Assembly: GCF_017875395.1 (NCBI RefSeq)
Contig: NZ_JAGGMO010000003.1
Span: 124,001 to 188,000 of the forward strand
Source of the DNA: Methanococcus voltae
Lineage (GTDB): Archaea; AGJL01; Methanococci; Methanococcales; Methanococcaceae
DNA length: 64,000 bases
Reading direction: 5' to 3'
The position numbers were made by a program, and so were the translations under genes. Below are positions 23,939 to 33,291 of this stretch, piece after piece (within the stretch, counting starts at the first letter, position 1; every line of letters begins with the position of its first letter). The notes beneath the pieces are model-generated. The model was given only the letters and a program-made list of their open reading frames with translations, searched no databases and was not told the DNA's origin.

Positions 23939-25537
23939 ATGGTAAATATCACTGAAATCATTAAAAAAGCTAAAAATAACAACACTCCCGAAAAAGCAAT
24001 AAGGAGGACGTTAAGGGATATAAAAGATAAAGTAAAAACATATGATCAACCCTTAGCATTGATTATTGATAGTTTATTGGTCAGCGAAGGGCTTCCACCA
24101 CTTGCAGTGATAATTGCTACTGTATGGGATAATTATAGTACTTCAAAATCAGAAGAAGAATCAATACATCAAATTAATGAAATTTTGGAATATATTAAAA
24201 CTAATAAAGAATATGATCTTGAAATTAAAGAATATATGGAAGAAGCAAGATCTAATCTTGAAAATATTATTAATATTATTAATAATATAGATAATAAGAT
24301 GGATAAATACCATGATGCAAATATTGAACATTTTAAAAATCTAAATTTGAAAATGAATAATGTTGACGATACCATATCAAATAATATACAAAACATGGGA
24401 AATAAAATTATAAAACAGACGCAAAATACGGTTACAAACCAGCTAAGCGAATATCTTCCATTTTTAATAGGGTCGAGATGTGAAAAAATCAATCTTGCAA
24501 TTGACTATGCCAATAAACTTACAGAACAAAGTCAAGAGGGAATTCAATTAAACTCTTCCTTAACCATAGATCCAGTAATCCTGGCATCCAAAATTTTAAA
24601 ATTAAGGCGTTCAAACGAAGATCCTAACGAATATATTAAAAATATTTATTTAAATAATGGATCATTAGAAATATCCGAAGAAGAATTCAAAACTTTTGAA
24701 TTATTTAAAGAAATTTTAAAGAACTTAGGCGATGAAATAAAATACCCCATAATATTGAAGCCCAATTATCCCTTAATAAATATACGATTGGAGATAGGAT
24801 CTACATTTTATGCATTAGAAAATATGATATTCAAGATTACAGAGGTACAGGAAGACTTTATAACCCTATCAAGTAATAATAGAGCATTAAATATGTCGTT
24901 AAGTATTCCAAAACCTGGGAAAAAAATAGATCCTAACTATCAAAAATTAAATATTAGTTTGAGTTTTGAAGGCAGGCCAATATATGAGATAATGTCTTGT
25001 ATCAATTTTTTAAAAGAATTGATGATCAAAGAAAAAATCATATTCAGAGTTAATGACCAAATCATGAACGGTAATATGAAATTTGAACAGAAAATTGAAT
25101 TTAAAGAAGAAATGTTGATAAAGGTACTCTATCAAATTGAACAAGAATTTGCTATCACATTAAACCTACCTAAAGAAATAACTAAACGTGATTTAGAAAA
25201 TATTCAATATATATCAAATATATTAAATGGAGTTAAAAATAATAATAAACAAATTGATGCAGTAATACCTAAAAAATATATTAGGGATATATTAAAAAAA
25301 TATAATTCAGAAAACACAAACGAGCTATACACATCAATCACTGATCGATCCATATTTGGAAAAAATATACCATTAAGCAGATATTATTATATTTGTGATA
25401 GCTTCAAAATTAAAAATAGTGAAAATATAGAAAAACAGATGCAAAAAGGTTTAGAAGATATTAAAATTGAATTTGTAGCAGATAATGATATTATAATACG
25501 TAAAAGATCTATACCTTTAAATAACGATACAAAGTAG
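23939..25537 (+). CDS. Large cassette protein of unknown function
   Basis: A 532-aa protein. A charged N-terminus is followed by a hydrophobic stretch at about 41-63 (LALIIDSLLVSEGLPPLAVI), a long coiled-coil-like region (about 75-165) rich in Asn and Ile, then a 360-residue mixed domain with strand-rich parts (about 275-400). No catalytic motif is evident. The ribosome site is ggtgctaat. It is the last gene of the cassette and could be its sensor or effector. Its 3' end overlaps the convergent resolvase gene by 29 bp. Confidence 0.65.
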   Translation: MVNITEIIKKAKNNNTPEKAIRRTLRDIKDKVKTYDQPLALIIDSLLVSEGLPPLAVIIATVWDNYSTSKSEEESIHQINEILEYIKTNKEYDLEIKEYMEEARSNLENIINIINNIDNKMDKYHDANIEHFKNLNLKMNNVDDTISNNIQNMGNKIIKQTQNTVTNQLSEYLPFLIGSRCEKINLAIDYANKLTEQSQEGIQLNSSLTIDPVILASKILKLRRSNEDPNEYIKNIYLNNGSLEISEEEFKTFELFKEILKNLGDEIKYPIILKPNYPLINIRLEIGSTFYALENMIFKITEVQEDFITLSSNNRALNMSLSIPKPGKKIDPNYQKLNISLSFEGRPIYEIMSCINFLKELMIKEKIIFRVNDQIMNGNMKFEQKIEFKEEMLIKVLYQIEQEFAITLNLPKEITKRDLENIQYISNILNGVKNNNKQIDAVIPKKYIRDILKKYNSENTNELYTSITDRSIFGKNIPLSRYYYICDSFKIKNSENIEKQMQKGLEDIKIEFVADNDIIIRKRSIPLNNDTK

Positions 25538-26057
25538 TCTTACTTATTCCAGTGATTTCTTTTATTTCTTTTAAAGTACATTCACCAGAATTATATAATT
25601 TAATAGCCATTTCTAATTTTGATTTATCAACTTTAGGGCGACCACCGACACGTCCCCGAGTTCTTGCAACGTCTAAACCATTTTTAGTCCGTTCTGATGT
25701 CAAATCCCTTTCAAACTGAGCTAACCCGGCAAAAATAGTAAATAATAATTTACCGTGTGCAGAACTGGTATCAAGCCAAGACTCTTTTAAACTCTTAATC
25801 TCAACGTTTAAAGATTTGCAGTTTTCAACAATCTCAACTAAATCTTTCGTACTTCTTGAAATACGTGTAAGTTCTGTAACGATTAAAACATCATCTGCCC
25901 TAAGTAATTCAAACATTTTATCGAATTCAGGCCTATTTCTTTTAGTTCCTGAAATCTTTTCTAAAAATATCTTTTCACAACCTGCTTTTTTTAAATCTTC
26001 GACTTGTCGTTCCAGGTTCTGGTCTCTTGTTGACACTCTTGCATAACCAATTTTCAT
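25509..26057 (-). CDS. Serine recombinase (resolvase/invertase)
   Basis: A 182-aa small serine recombinase. The N-terminal catalytic domain has nucleophile Ser9 in GYARVSTRDQ, and the arginine-bearing motifs TELTRISRS and FERDLTSERTKNG. A C-terminal helix-turn-helix follows (TLKEIKEITGISKTTLYRYL). The length is typical of Tn3/Hin-type enzymes. The ribosome site is gggtgag. It may resolve multimers of the circular element or mobilise the adjacent cassette. The GGRPK hinge and sequence look bacterial, which suggests past transfer. Confidence 0.92.
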   Translation of the reverse strand: MKIGYARVSTRDQNLERQVEDLKKAGCEKIFLEKISGTKRNRPEFDKMFELLRADDVLIVTELTRISRSTKDLVEIVENCKSLNVEIKSLKESWLDTSSAHGKLLFTIFAGLAQFERDLTSERTKNGLDVARTRGRVGGRPKVDKSKLEMAIKLYNSGECTLKEIKEITGISKTTLYRYLKV

Positions 26058-26399
26058 TTACTCACCCATTAATTAAATATAAATTAATAATATAATAATA
26101 AAATAAAAAAGATTCCCAAAACTCATAAAATTATTTACTAAAAATACTTTGATTTTGGAACGAGTTTTGAAACCAATATTTTAACAAAAAATAACAATAA
26201 TTTATAAAATAAAAATATTCCCAATAACGACCGTTATTGGTACATTGTAAATTTTAATTATTTAAAAAAATAAAATGTAAAAAAAATACTAATTAATTAA
26301 AATGAAATTTTAAGTTTGCATATTTCATATTAAATTATAAATTAATTAATATAAATAATTAATTTTAATTAAAATAAAATAATAAAATAATAATTAAAT
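26058..26399. other. Intergenic region upstream of resolvase, candidate recombination site
   Basis: A 342-bp AT-rich gap between the convergently placed ends of the late operon and the resolvase start. It holds CCAATAACGACCGTTATTGG at 26221-26240 (9-bp arms around a 2-bp centre) and inverted copies of CAAAACTC/GAGTTTTG near 26116 and 26160. Resolvase sites usually lie next to the gene and have dyads around a 2-bp crossover, so this is the natural res candidate. A terminator for the late operon is another possibility. Confidence 0.5.
26221..26240. other. 20-bp dyad with 2-bp centre
   Basis: CCAATAACG-AC-CGTTATTGG, a perfect 9-bp inverted repeat. The 2-bp centre is the length of a serine-recombinase crossover overlap. 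It is placed 164 bp upstream of the resolvase start. Confidence 0.6.
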
Positions 26400-26759
26400 T
26401 TATTTTATTTCTTCAACTGATACAATCGTTAAATCATTTTTATATTTTTCATTAATTTCATCAAGAATTGCACTGGATGAATTTATTGAATAAATATGTT
26501 TTTGAGTGTAAACTTTTGATGTTCCGTTACTGTATGTTACCTTTAATTTCCAATTAAATAATTTATTACTTCTTCGATATTTTGAATAATAATGATTAAT
26601 TAATGGTTTTGCTAAAAGCAATGATATTAAACTGATTAAAAAAGTTGCATCCAATAAATAATTTAATTTAAAATAATAAAATACGCCCATCATTATGAGT
26701 AATGTTGCCATAAAATTTAAGTATTTTTCATAATAATTTATTATAGTTTTATACCCCAT
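26400..26759 (-). CDS. Small two-helix membrane protein, last gene of late operon
   Basis: A 119-aa protein. Two hydrophobic helices (about 14-52) are followed by a basic soluble C-terminus with a strand-rich segment (WKLKVTYSNGTSKVYTQKHI). The ribosome site is ggtggaag. It is 14 bp after the preceding gene. Function unknown; probably a minor virion or egress protein. Confidence 0.6.
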   Translation of the reverse strand: MGYKTIINYYEKYLNFMATLLIMMGVFYYFKLNYLLDATFLISLISLLLAKPLINHYYSKYRRSNKLFNWKLKVTYSNGTSKVYTQKHIYSINSSSAILDEINEKYKNDLTIVSVEEIK

Positions 26760-26773
26760 TCTTCCACCTTGAT

Positions 26774-27181
26774 TTATTCTTCAGTATTTTTTATCTTGAT
26801 ATTATCGGTATTTAATAAATCCATAATGTTTTCGCATCTTTTAATATCTTCAATAGCCCTATTCTTTTCATTGACTAATATATTTTCCAATACTGTTGCA
26901 TCTTGTCCTAATATTCTTAATAATCTTGTAATACAGATTGTATGTGTTGATAACCTTCCAGTATAGTAATCAATCCATATTTCACTTTCATTTACGCCGT
27001 TTTGATTAGCTATTTTATTTAACGTTAAATAGTAAGCATCTTTTTCAAATAATTTTAATTCATCCTTTGCAAGTTCTTTTATTTCGTTATGCAATTCATT
27101 AAATTTTGTTTCTGAGTCTTTTACTTCGTTTGGTATCTCAATACTGTTATTGCTTCTTTTAATACTGTTTAAAAAGTTCAT
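26774..27181 (-). CDS. Hypothetical helical protein
   Basis: A 135-aa charged, helix-rich protein with a coiled-coil-like N-terminal half. Its start codon overlaps the stop of the preceding gene at 27181, which indicates coupling. No family recognised. Confidence 0.6.
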   Translation of the reverse strand: MNFLNSIKRSNNSIEIPNEVKDSETKFNELHNEIKELAKDELKLFEKDAYYLTLNKIANQNGVNESEIWIDYYTGRLSTHTICITRLLRILGQDATVLENILVNEKNRAIEDIKRCENIMDLLNTDNIKIKNTEE

Positions 27182-27544
27182 TATAACACCTTATCAATAG
27201 TTTGATTTAAATGATTTAATTCAATTAATGCATCATCAGCAAGTTCTTTTATTTCATCTTGTAAAGTTTTTGATTGAATCTTTCTTAATTTCTGAAAGAT
27301 TACAAGCATACTTTTAGCACATACCGTCTTAGCTTGAACTGTTTTAGGTCTTCCTCGTTTCTTTTTCTCTTCTTCGTCGTCATCTTCAATTACTTCTTTT
27401 TTAGGACTAATTGGCGGTATTTTAAAATTAGGAATATTAAATTCAGGTTCTGCAGGTTCTTCTTCAACTGTTTCAATTTTATGTTCAATTGCTTCAGGTT
27501 CTTTATTTTTTTTAATAACTTCTTCCATTGGTGGAATGTTCACT

Positions 27545-27552
<8 letters not shown>
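27181..27552 (-). CDS. Hypothetical protein with AT-hook-like motif
   Basis: A 123-aa protein. The first 70 residues are acidic and Pro/Glu-rich, followed by KKKRGRPKTVQAKTV, whose RGRPK core is an AT-hook-like minor-groove motif. The last 50 residues are helical. I start at ATG 27552 because aggtatt precedes it; a TTG one codon earlier is in frame. It overlaps the preceding gene by 8 bp. It may bind the AT-rich genome during packaging. Confidence 0.6.
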
Positions 27553-28372
<820 letters not shown>

Positions 28373-28381
28373 AGTATCACC

Positions 28382-29722
28382 CTATAAAGATTGAGGTTGT
28401 CGGAATTCTATCCTATCAGTATATGATTTATCCCAAGAAAACCACCCCTTAAATTTCATTTTCTTTTTAAAATCTTCATATTGAGTATATGTAGAAACTG
28501 GGTCTGGCGGTTCTACCGAATCCTCAAAATCATCAATCAATTTATTTAATACCTTCCAGTCCGTATGTGATGCTAATCGTCCTATAATTCCAACGTGTGA
28601 AGCTCCCATCAATAGTGATTGAGGCAAGCCATACATATATTGAGTTGCAGTAATTAAGTTGATACCCATAGAACGCCCTTCTCTTAAAATTTTATCAACT
28701 GCCCATTTACCGTGTTCATTGGTTAACATATTCTGAACTTCGTCAACTACAAAATATATGGGTGTTCGTGTCTGTGATGCGTGATTAATTGCATGCATGA
28801 CTAAAAACTTAAAAATAAGACACTCTTCTTCGTGAGTTAAATCAGAATTACTTGAAAAATCAATAACATTTATTATATCGGTTGAAAGATTAGAAAATAA
28901 TGTATCTTTTTTAGAAAATAATGAATCAGTTTTTAATCGGTTCATTGTTTCTGCAATTCTTAAATACGTTGATGAAGGATTAGAACTATTTTCCTGAGAT
29001 AATGCAATATCCATAACTGTATCGGGGTCTTTAATCCCTTGAACTTCCCATATATTTTTTAATCGTTGTGCATAAAGTGTCTGCTCCCCCAGACTTCCAA
29101 AAGAAGACAATAAAGAAAAAGGAATTTTAGAATATGGAATTTTACCTTCAAAGACCTTGCACATATGCCAACCATTATCCATTCCAATATATTCTTTTCT
29201 TCGTCGTGGCCTAAAAACAAATCTTTTTGTTGGAAATACATAAGGTTGCAAGCCTTGACGTCCTAAAAATGTATTTTTATCATCATACTTGTAGAATTTT
29301 CCAATTATATTAGGAACACCAAAAGCAAAATCACCCATAGCTCCTAATTTATTTTTATGCTGTGTTTGTAGTTTTACATATGCTTCAATATAGTTCCAAA
29401 CCCATTCTCCATATTTTTTATAGATTTTAGCATCACTTGTTTTGTTTGTCTCTGTTTCATAGATTTCTAAAATCTTTTCTGACTTTGTATGGTCTGTTTT
29501 CTTTTCTAAAACAATAATCAAAGCAGGAATATTTGCCATTTTATGAGAAATATAGATTTCTTCAACTAAACCCCTCATTAGTGTAGTTTTACCATATCCC
29601 GATTTTCCTAAGAATATCATATGATTTGCTTCGCCTACACTCATTTTTACGTGTCTTTTGGTTTTTCCAGTCTTTTTATAAGAATCAGCTCTTCCAATTC
29701 CCATAAACATATTGATATCCAT
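28382..29722 (-). CDS. HerA/FtsK-superfamily ATPase, probable genome packaging or virion assembly
   Basis: A 446-aa P-loop ATPase. Walker A GKSGYGKTT is at 39-47, and Walker B with catalytic Glu, IYFVVDEVQN, is at 322-331. An arginine-finger candidate lies in ILREGRSMG (345-353) and a polar sensor in TATQY (358-362). These features place it in the HerA-FtsK superfamily used by many archaeal viruses and conjugative elements for DNA pumping. It starts the block of nonmembrane late proteins and is 9 bp from the following gene. Confidence 0.87.
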   Translation of the reverse strand: MDINMFMGIGRADSYKKTGKTKRHVKMSVGEANHMIFLGKSGYGKTTLMRGLVEEIYISHKMANIPALIIVLEKKTDHTKSEKILEIYETETNKTSDAKIYKKYGEWVWNYIEAYVKLQTQHKNKLGAMGDFAFGVPNIIGKFYKYDDKNTFLGRQGLQPYVFPTKRFVFRPRRRKEYIGMDNGWHMCKVFEGKIPYSKIPFSLLSSFGSLGEQTLYAQRLKNIWEVQGIKDPDTVMDIALSQENSSNPSSTYLRIAETMNRLKTDSLFSKKDTLFSNLSTDIINVIDFSSNSDLTHEEECLIFKFLVMHAINHASQTRTPIYFVVDEVQNMLTNEHGKWAVDKILREGRSMGINLITATQYMYGLPQSLLMGASHVGIIGRLASHTDWKVLNKLIDDFEDSVEPPDPVSTYTQYEDFKKKMKFKGWFSWDKSYTDRIEFRQPQSL

Positions 29723-29911
29723 AATATCACTAAATTTAAATTAATAATTATATATTTAATAATTTAATTATTCTTTTAATGTTGGATGTAAAATCCTTAG
29801 GTTTAGGTAGTAGTGAAAATAAAAAAATAGAATATAAAGCCGTTTATATTGTTAGTACTGTTAGTTGTTAGATTAAAAAAAATTAATTATTAGTTAGTAC
29901 TTGTAAATTAA

Positions 29912-30406
29912 TTACAATGGAATTTCGTACTTCTTCTTTGCTCTCATCATTACTATACCTAGTATCAAACATACTATTACCCCAAAAATTCCAGCTATTT
30001 TAAAATTAAATAAATCTTTCTTCATATCGTTGTATGAATTTACATAGTTATTAGCTGTTTCATTTGATTGTTTGTTAATTAAATCAGTTATTATATCTTT
30101 ATAATCTTTATTTTTAGATTCAACGAATTCTTTTTCAGTCTTTATGTGTATTATCTTCTTATTTAATTCGGTTATATTTTTATTTAATTCAATATTTTTC
30201 TTTTTATATGATATATATTCAGCGAGTAATTTATCTTTTTTAGTTAATTCTTCTTTTAAACTTGTTATATTCTCTTGTTGCTGTTCCACTAATGCACCGT
30301 ATGCGTTTAAAGTCATAGTTTGATTTGTATTAGTTGTTTGTGCATTAATTGGAATTAGTTGAATTAATATAATCGATATTAATAATATTATTATATTTTT
30401 ATTCAT
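29912..30406 (-). CDS. Secreted coiled-coil protein with C-terminal membrane anchor
   Basis: 164 aa from ATG 30406, which follows GGTGAGCGTGAG; a longer frame to 30469 would run into the upstream gene. It has a signal peptide (residues 1-22, NIIILLISIILIQLIPINA), an extended coiled coil of EL/NK heptads (about 40-130) and a C-terminal membrane helix (IAGIFGVIVCLILGIVMM) with a basic tail. The layout is that of a surface stalk or envelope protein facing outside. Confidence 0.68.
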   Translation of the reverse strand: MNKNIIILLISIILIQLIPINAQTTNTNQTMTLNAYGALVEQQQENITSLKEELTKKDKLLAEYISYKKKNIELNKNITELNKKIIHIKTEKEFVESKNKDYKDIITDLINKQSNETANNYVNSYNDMKKDLFNFKIAGIFGVIVCLILGIVMMRAKKKYEIPL

Positions 30407-30422
30407 AAGCTCACGCTCACCA

Positions 30423-30884
30423 TTAACCGAATAAGCCTTCCATTTTACAATGACCCGTTCTTCTATCAACCATTACATAACCCATAAAATCGCCCTCGGT
30501 TCCTACCTTTCCAAATCTCATTTTAAACATCCAATAATAATTATTATTCTCTTGATATTCTTCAATTGACTCGGGTTCTACATCAATCATATAGTTATGT
30601 TCTGCTAATTCTTGATTATATTCTGAATTTAAATAAGCCCGTGCTTTATTTAATGATTGAACCCCACCGATTGAATACTTTTTAGGTGAGTTAGATAATA
30701 TTACAAAAGAAGCATCACTATAACGAACGGTTTTATTTGTAATAATGTACCCTGATGAAGGATAGCCATATTCTTTCATTCTTTCATTTATAATATCTTC
30801 TTCAGACTGCTGAATGTTCAAAATAGTAAATGTACTAATAAAAATAATTAAAAAAATAAAAAAAAGAGTTTTTAATATTTTCAT
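30423..30884 (-). CDS. Membrane-anchored protein with C-terminal PepSY-like region
   Basis: A 153-aa protein with an N-terminal hydrophobic anchor (ILKTLFFIFLIIFISTFTIL) and an outside domain. The end, YYWMFKMRFGKVGTEGDFMG then YVMVDRRTGHCKMEGLF, resembles the strand-helix-strand pattern of PepSY-type domains, which bind proteins or inhibit peptidases. The similarity is weak. It is 1 bp after the hydrophobic gene upstream. Confidence 0.58.
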   Translation of the reverse strand: MKILKTLFFIFLIIFISTFTILNIQQSEEDIINERMKEYGYPSSGYIITNKTVRYSDASFVILSNSPKKYSIGGVQSLNKARAYLNSEYNQELAEHNYMIDVEPESIEEYQENNNYYWMFKMRFGKVGTEGDFMGYVMVDRRTGHCKMEGLFG

Positions 30885-30885
30885 A

Positions 30886-31377
30886 TTATCCCAACCCAGG
30901 GATTCCTGGAATTGGTGGCAATAAAGTTATGTTGGCCCCAAACGTAGCCACTGTTGCACCCAAATATATGTATAATAATAATTCATCATCACCTGTTTCA
31001 GGAGCAAGGATATACAATGAACATACTGCAGCTGAAATAACTGTAGGAACTGTTATAGAACCTGATGATAAAGTAATAGTCCCCATCGTCGCATAAAGGA
31101 CTGCGATAAATGCTATTATTGCAGTGATCACTGTTTTTATAAGATAATTTGTAGTACCTGCAGGAATTATCTTAGAATACATTTTTGACACGTCTGCATA
31201 TTTATCCAAGAGCTCTATGAAAACTATTACTGCAAATGGTAATGATGCAAATGCAGTTGTTACTTCATTTATATTTACAGATTGCGTATTTAACCAATAT
31301 AATAAAGCACCAACACCTAAAGCAGCAGCTGCCGCCTTAGGTATCCACGTACTGGTGATATATTCTGTAGATGACAC
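30886..31377 (-). CDS. Polytopic membrane protein, candidate virion membrane protein A
   Basis: 163 aa from GTG 31377, which has AAGGTGAT 4 bp upstream; an earlier in-frame GTG at 31386 lies inside that site. Four hydrophobic helices are predicted. The second half (YILAPETGDDELLLYIYLGA...PPIPGIPGLG) is clearly homologous to the protein at 32869 (YILAPSTGSETYMLYIYFGA...PSIPGLS). Duplicated small hydrophobic proteins are the usual major components of spindle-shaped archaeal viruses, so this pair is a candidate. Confidence 0.65.
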   Translation of the reverse strand: MSSTEYITSTWIPKAAAAALGVGALLYWLNTQSVNINEVTTAFASLPFAVIVFIELLDKYADVSKMYSKIIPAGTTNYLIKTVITAIIAFIAVLYATMGTITLSSGSITVPTVISAAVCSLYILAPETGDDELLLYIYLGATVATFGANITLLPPIPGIPGLG

Positions 31378-31387
31378 ATTTATCACC

Positions 31388-31903
31388 TTATACTAATTCG
31401 AGAACTTCTGTCCCGTTTGGAATTCTGTAGGTATTATTGTTATATTCAACATTTATGTAATAATATATGTTTGAATTAGTTGCATTTACTGGTAAAGTTA
31501 CAACTTTTGGCAATGATACATCTGAAGAACTGTAGGCTTCAGTAAATGAATCATTTGTATAACTTGTAAATATTGTTAATTGGGATGCAATCATATTTTC
31601 AGAAGATGATTCAATTGATATTACTGAATTATTAGTTGAGTTATCAAATACTGCTGAAGAAGTAAAAATAATATTTGTATTATTATTAGTATCATTATTT
31701 GTTGAATTAATTAAAGTATCATTTATTAATGTATTATTATTAGTATCATTATTTGTTGAGTTATTAGTTGTATTTTTATTTTTTAAAAAATCAAATAAGA
31801 ATCCACCGCCATCGCTACTGTGTCCATTTATGCAATAAACACCAACACAAGTTAGGACTAATGCAATGACCAATCCGATTGTAATATTTTTATTGAGTTT
31901 CAT
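31388..31903 (-). CDS. Asn/Thr-rich anchored surface protein with many N-glycosylation sequons
   Basis: 171 aa from ATG 31903 (ggggtgg upstream), overlapping the preceding gene by 14 bp. A single N-terminal membrane helix (ITIGLVIALVLTCVGVYCI) is followed by a Gly-rich turn and a low-complexity region of NNST, NNDT, NNNT repeats. About a dozen NxS/T sequons occur in 100 residues. Methanococci N-glycosylate surface proteins, so the exposed part may be heavily glycosylated. The DNA under the repeats is also repetitive (attattagtatcattatttg twice). Confidence 0.65.
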   Translation of the reverse strand: MKLNKNITIGLVIALVLTCVGVYCINGHSSDGGGFLFDFLKNKNTTNNSTNNDTNNNTLINDTLINSTNNDTNNNTNIIFTSSAVFDNSTNNSVISIESSSENMIASQLTIFTSYTNDSFTEAYSSSDVSLPKVVTLPVNATNSNIYYYINVEYNNNTYRIPNGTEVLELV

Positions 31904-32114
31904 TTTCCACCCCTGAATAATCAATATTCAATTCTTCAGGGTCATCAGTAAGCTTTACACCTTCATAAACCCCTTCGTGAATTGTAATATCTGTTTTACC
32001 GTTGTCCCAAGCTATTGCATAACCTAAAACTTTAATATCACGCTCTTCTATATCTTTAATAGCTTTTTTTAATATAGAATAAACTTTTTTACACGTCTCT
32101 TCGTCATATACCAT
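31890..32114 (-). CDS. Hypothetical small acidic protein
   Basis: A 74-aa soluble protein (VYDEETCKKVYSILKKAIKD, then a strand-rich end with VLGYAIAWDNGKTDITI). The ribosome site is ggtgataat. No family recognised. Flanked by membrane-protein genes of the late operon. Confidence 0.58.
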   Translation of the reverse strand: MVYDEETCKKVYSILKKAIKDIEERDIKVLGYAIAWDNGKTDITIHEGVYEGVKLTDDPEELNIDYSGVENETQ

Positions 32115-32122
32115 ATTATCAC

Positions 32123-32245
32123 CTATTTCTTTTTTGATTTCTTTTTAGTCATTTCAGAACGTGATTTTTCAATTATATTACCCTGTTTATCAGCGTAATA
32201 GAACGCTCCTTTCTTTTTATTAATTTTACCTACGATTTTTGCCAT
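32123..32245 (-). CDS. Lys-rich 40-aa protein
   Basis: It starts MAKIVGKINKKKGAFYYADK, continues QGNIIEKSRSEM and ends TKKKSKKK. The ribosome site GGTGATACA precedes ATG and the gene is 8 bp from the next. The strand-turn core (VGKINKKKGAFYYADKQGNI) plus Lys tail suggests a tiny DNA-compacting or chromatin-like protein. Too short for family assignment. Confidence 0.58.
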   Translation of the reverse strand: MAKIVGKINKKKGAFYYADKQGNIIEKSRSEMTKKKSKKK

Positions 32246-32256
32246 TGTATCACCAA

Positions 32257-32532
32257 TTAACTCAAATTAATTATTGATTGATTTAATGTTTGATTTATCG
32301 AATTATTCAATAATGAATTATTTAAAAGATTTAATGGTATAACCCCAGTACTTGGAAAAATACTATTTAATATATCATTAAAAAATCCGAAATAGCTCAA
32401 TAAACCAATTATTAAAATAGAAATTAGAATTAACTTCCAATTTTTTAAAATAAATATTAATGCTACAATTAGTATAATTTCTAAAATATGAGATTGAAAA
32501 AATACTGAAATTGTTGATGTGTCTATTGCCAT
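32257..32532 (-). CDS. Small membrane protein
   Basis: A 91-aa protein with two hydrophobic helices (about 14-50) and an Asn/Leu-rich C-terminal tail containing NQT and NNS sequons. Its ATG overlaps the stop of the preceding gene (TAATG). Probably a minor envelope protein. Confidence 0.6.
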   Translation of the reverse strand: MAIDTSTISVFFQSHILEIILIVALIFILKNWKLILISILIIGLLSYFGFFNDILNSIFPSTGVIPLNLLNNSLLNNSINQTLNQSIINLS

Positions 32533-32855
32533 TACTTACCACCTTTTGCAAGATAACCAATAACGACACCAGTGCCAACGCCTAACATTAGTTTTGACAC
32601 TTCTAAAAGTATACTATCGATATTTTGAGTGATGTACAACATTGAAAGAGTTGCTAAAACAATTAATGATATTGCATCACCAAGCCCCCAATCTGAGGAA
32701 GCTAACTTCCAAACACATAATAAAATTAATACTGTCGGGGTTGCCCAAGCCAATAATTCAGAAAATCCCAAAATATTGCCAATAGTAGAAATTGGTTCAT
32801 TATATGCCAGAGTTACGAGTAATGCAAGTATTATTGCGATTATTTGCTGAATCAT
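32532..32855 (-). CDS. Small hydrophobic protein, alternative major virion protein candidate
   Basis: A 107-aa very hydrophobic protein with three to four short helices (IIAIILALLVTLAY, LLAWATPTVLILLCVW, AISLIVLATLSMLYI, LGVGTGVVIGYLAKGGK). Size and hydrophobicity are like those of the VP1-type coat proteins of spindle-shaped viruses, which have two helices. The ribosome site is ggtggtt. Confidence 0.62.
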   Translation of the reverse strand: MIQQIIAIILALLVTLAYNEPISTIGNILGFSELLAWATPTVLILLCVWKLASSDWGLGDAISLIVLATLSMLYITQNIDSILLEVSKLMLGVGTGVVIGYLAKGGK

Positions 32856-32868
32856 TTAAACCACCGAA

Positions 32869-33291
32869 TTATGTACTTAATCCAGGGATTGAAGGAATTA
32901 TATCAATGTATTTTGCCATCGTTGCGATTGTAGCCCCAAAGTAAATATAAAGCATATATGTTTCAGAACCTGTTGAAGGGGCGAGTATATACAACGCAAA
33001 TATTGCTGCGACGATAATTGCAGGAGTTGATGAACCTACTGCAAGAGTCATTGAACCAGTAAGCAAATAAGTTAACGAAAGAAAAACAACGCCCGCTATT
33101 AATACCGTTACCAATACACCGGAACTATTTCCCTTGAATGCTTTACCGTAAATAGTATTCATATCAATAAAATGGTCAATAATCTCTGCTAAAATATAAA
33201 ATAACAGAGGAACTGCTGCAAAACCTGTAATGATTTCATTTCCAGAAACACTATTCTGCATTATGTACCAGAACAGACCTGCAAAACCCAA
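32869..33291 (-). CDS. Polytopic membrane protein, candidate virion membrane protein B (start uncertain)
   Basis: At least 140 aa, four hydrophobic helices, paralogue of the protein at 30886 over its whole length. The first permissible start in frame is TTG at 33291 with no ribosome site, yet homology to the paralogue continues upstream. In-frame sequence is open to about 33372, where AGAGGG (33375-33380) sits just before ATT and ATC codons. Either a non-AUG start is used near 33369 or the N-terminus is shorter than in the paralogue. Confidence 0.6.
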   Translation of the reverse strand: MGFAGLFWYIMQNSVSGNEIITGFAAVPLLFYILAEIIDHFIDMNTIYGKAFKGNSSGVLVTVLIAGVVFLSLTYLLTGSMTLAVGSSTPAIIVAAIFALYILAPSTGSETYMLYIYFGATIATMAKYIDIIPSIPGLST

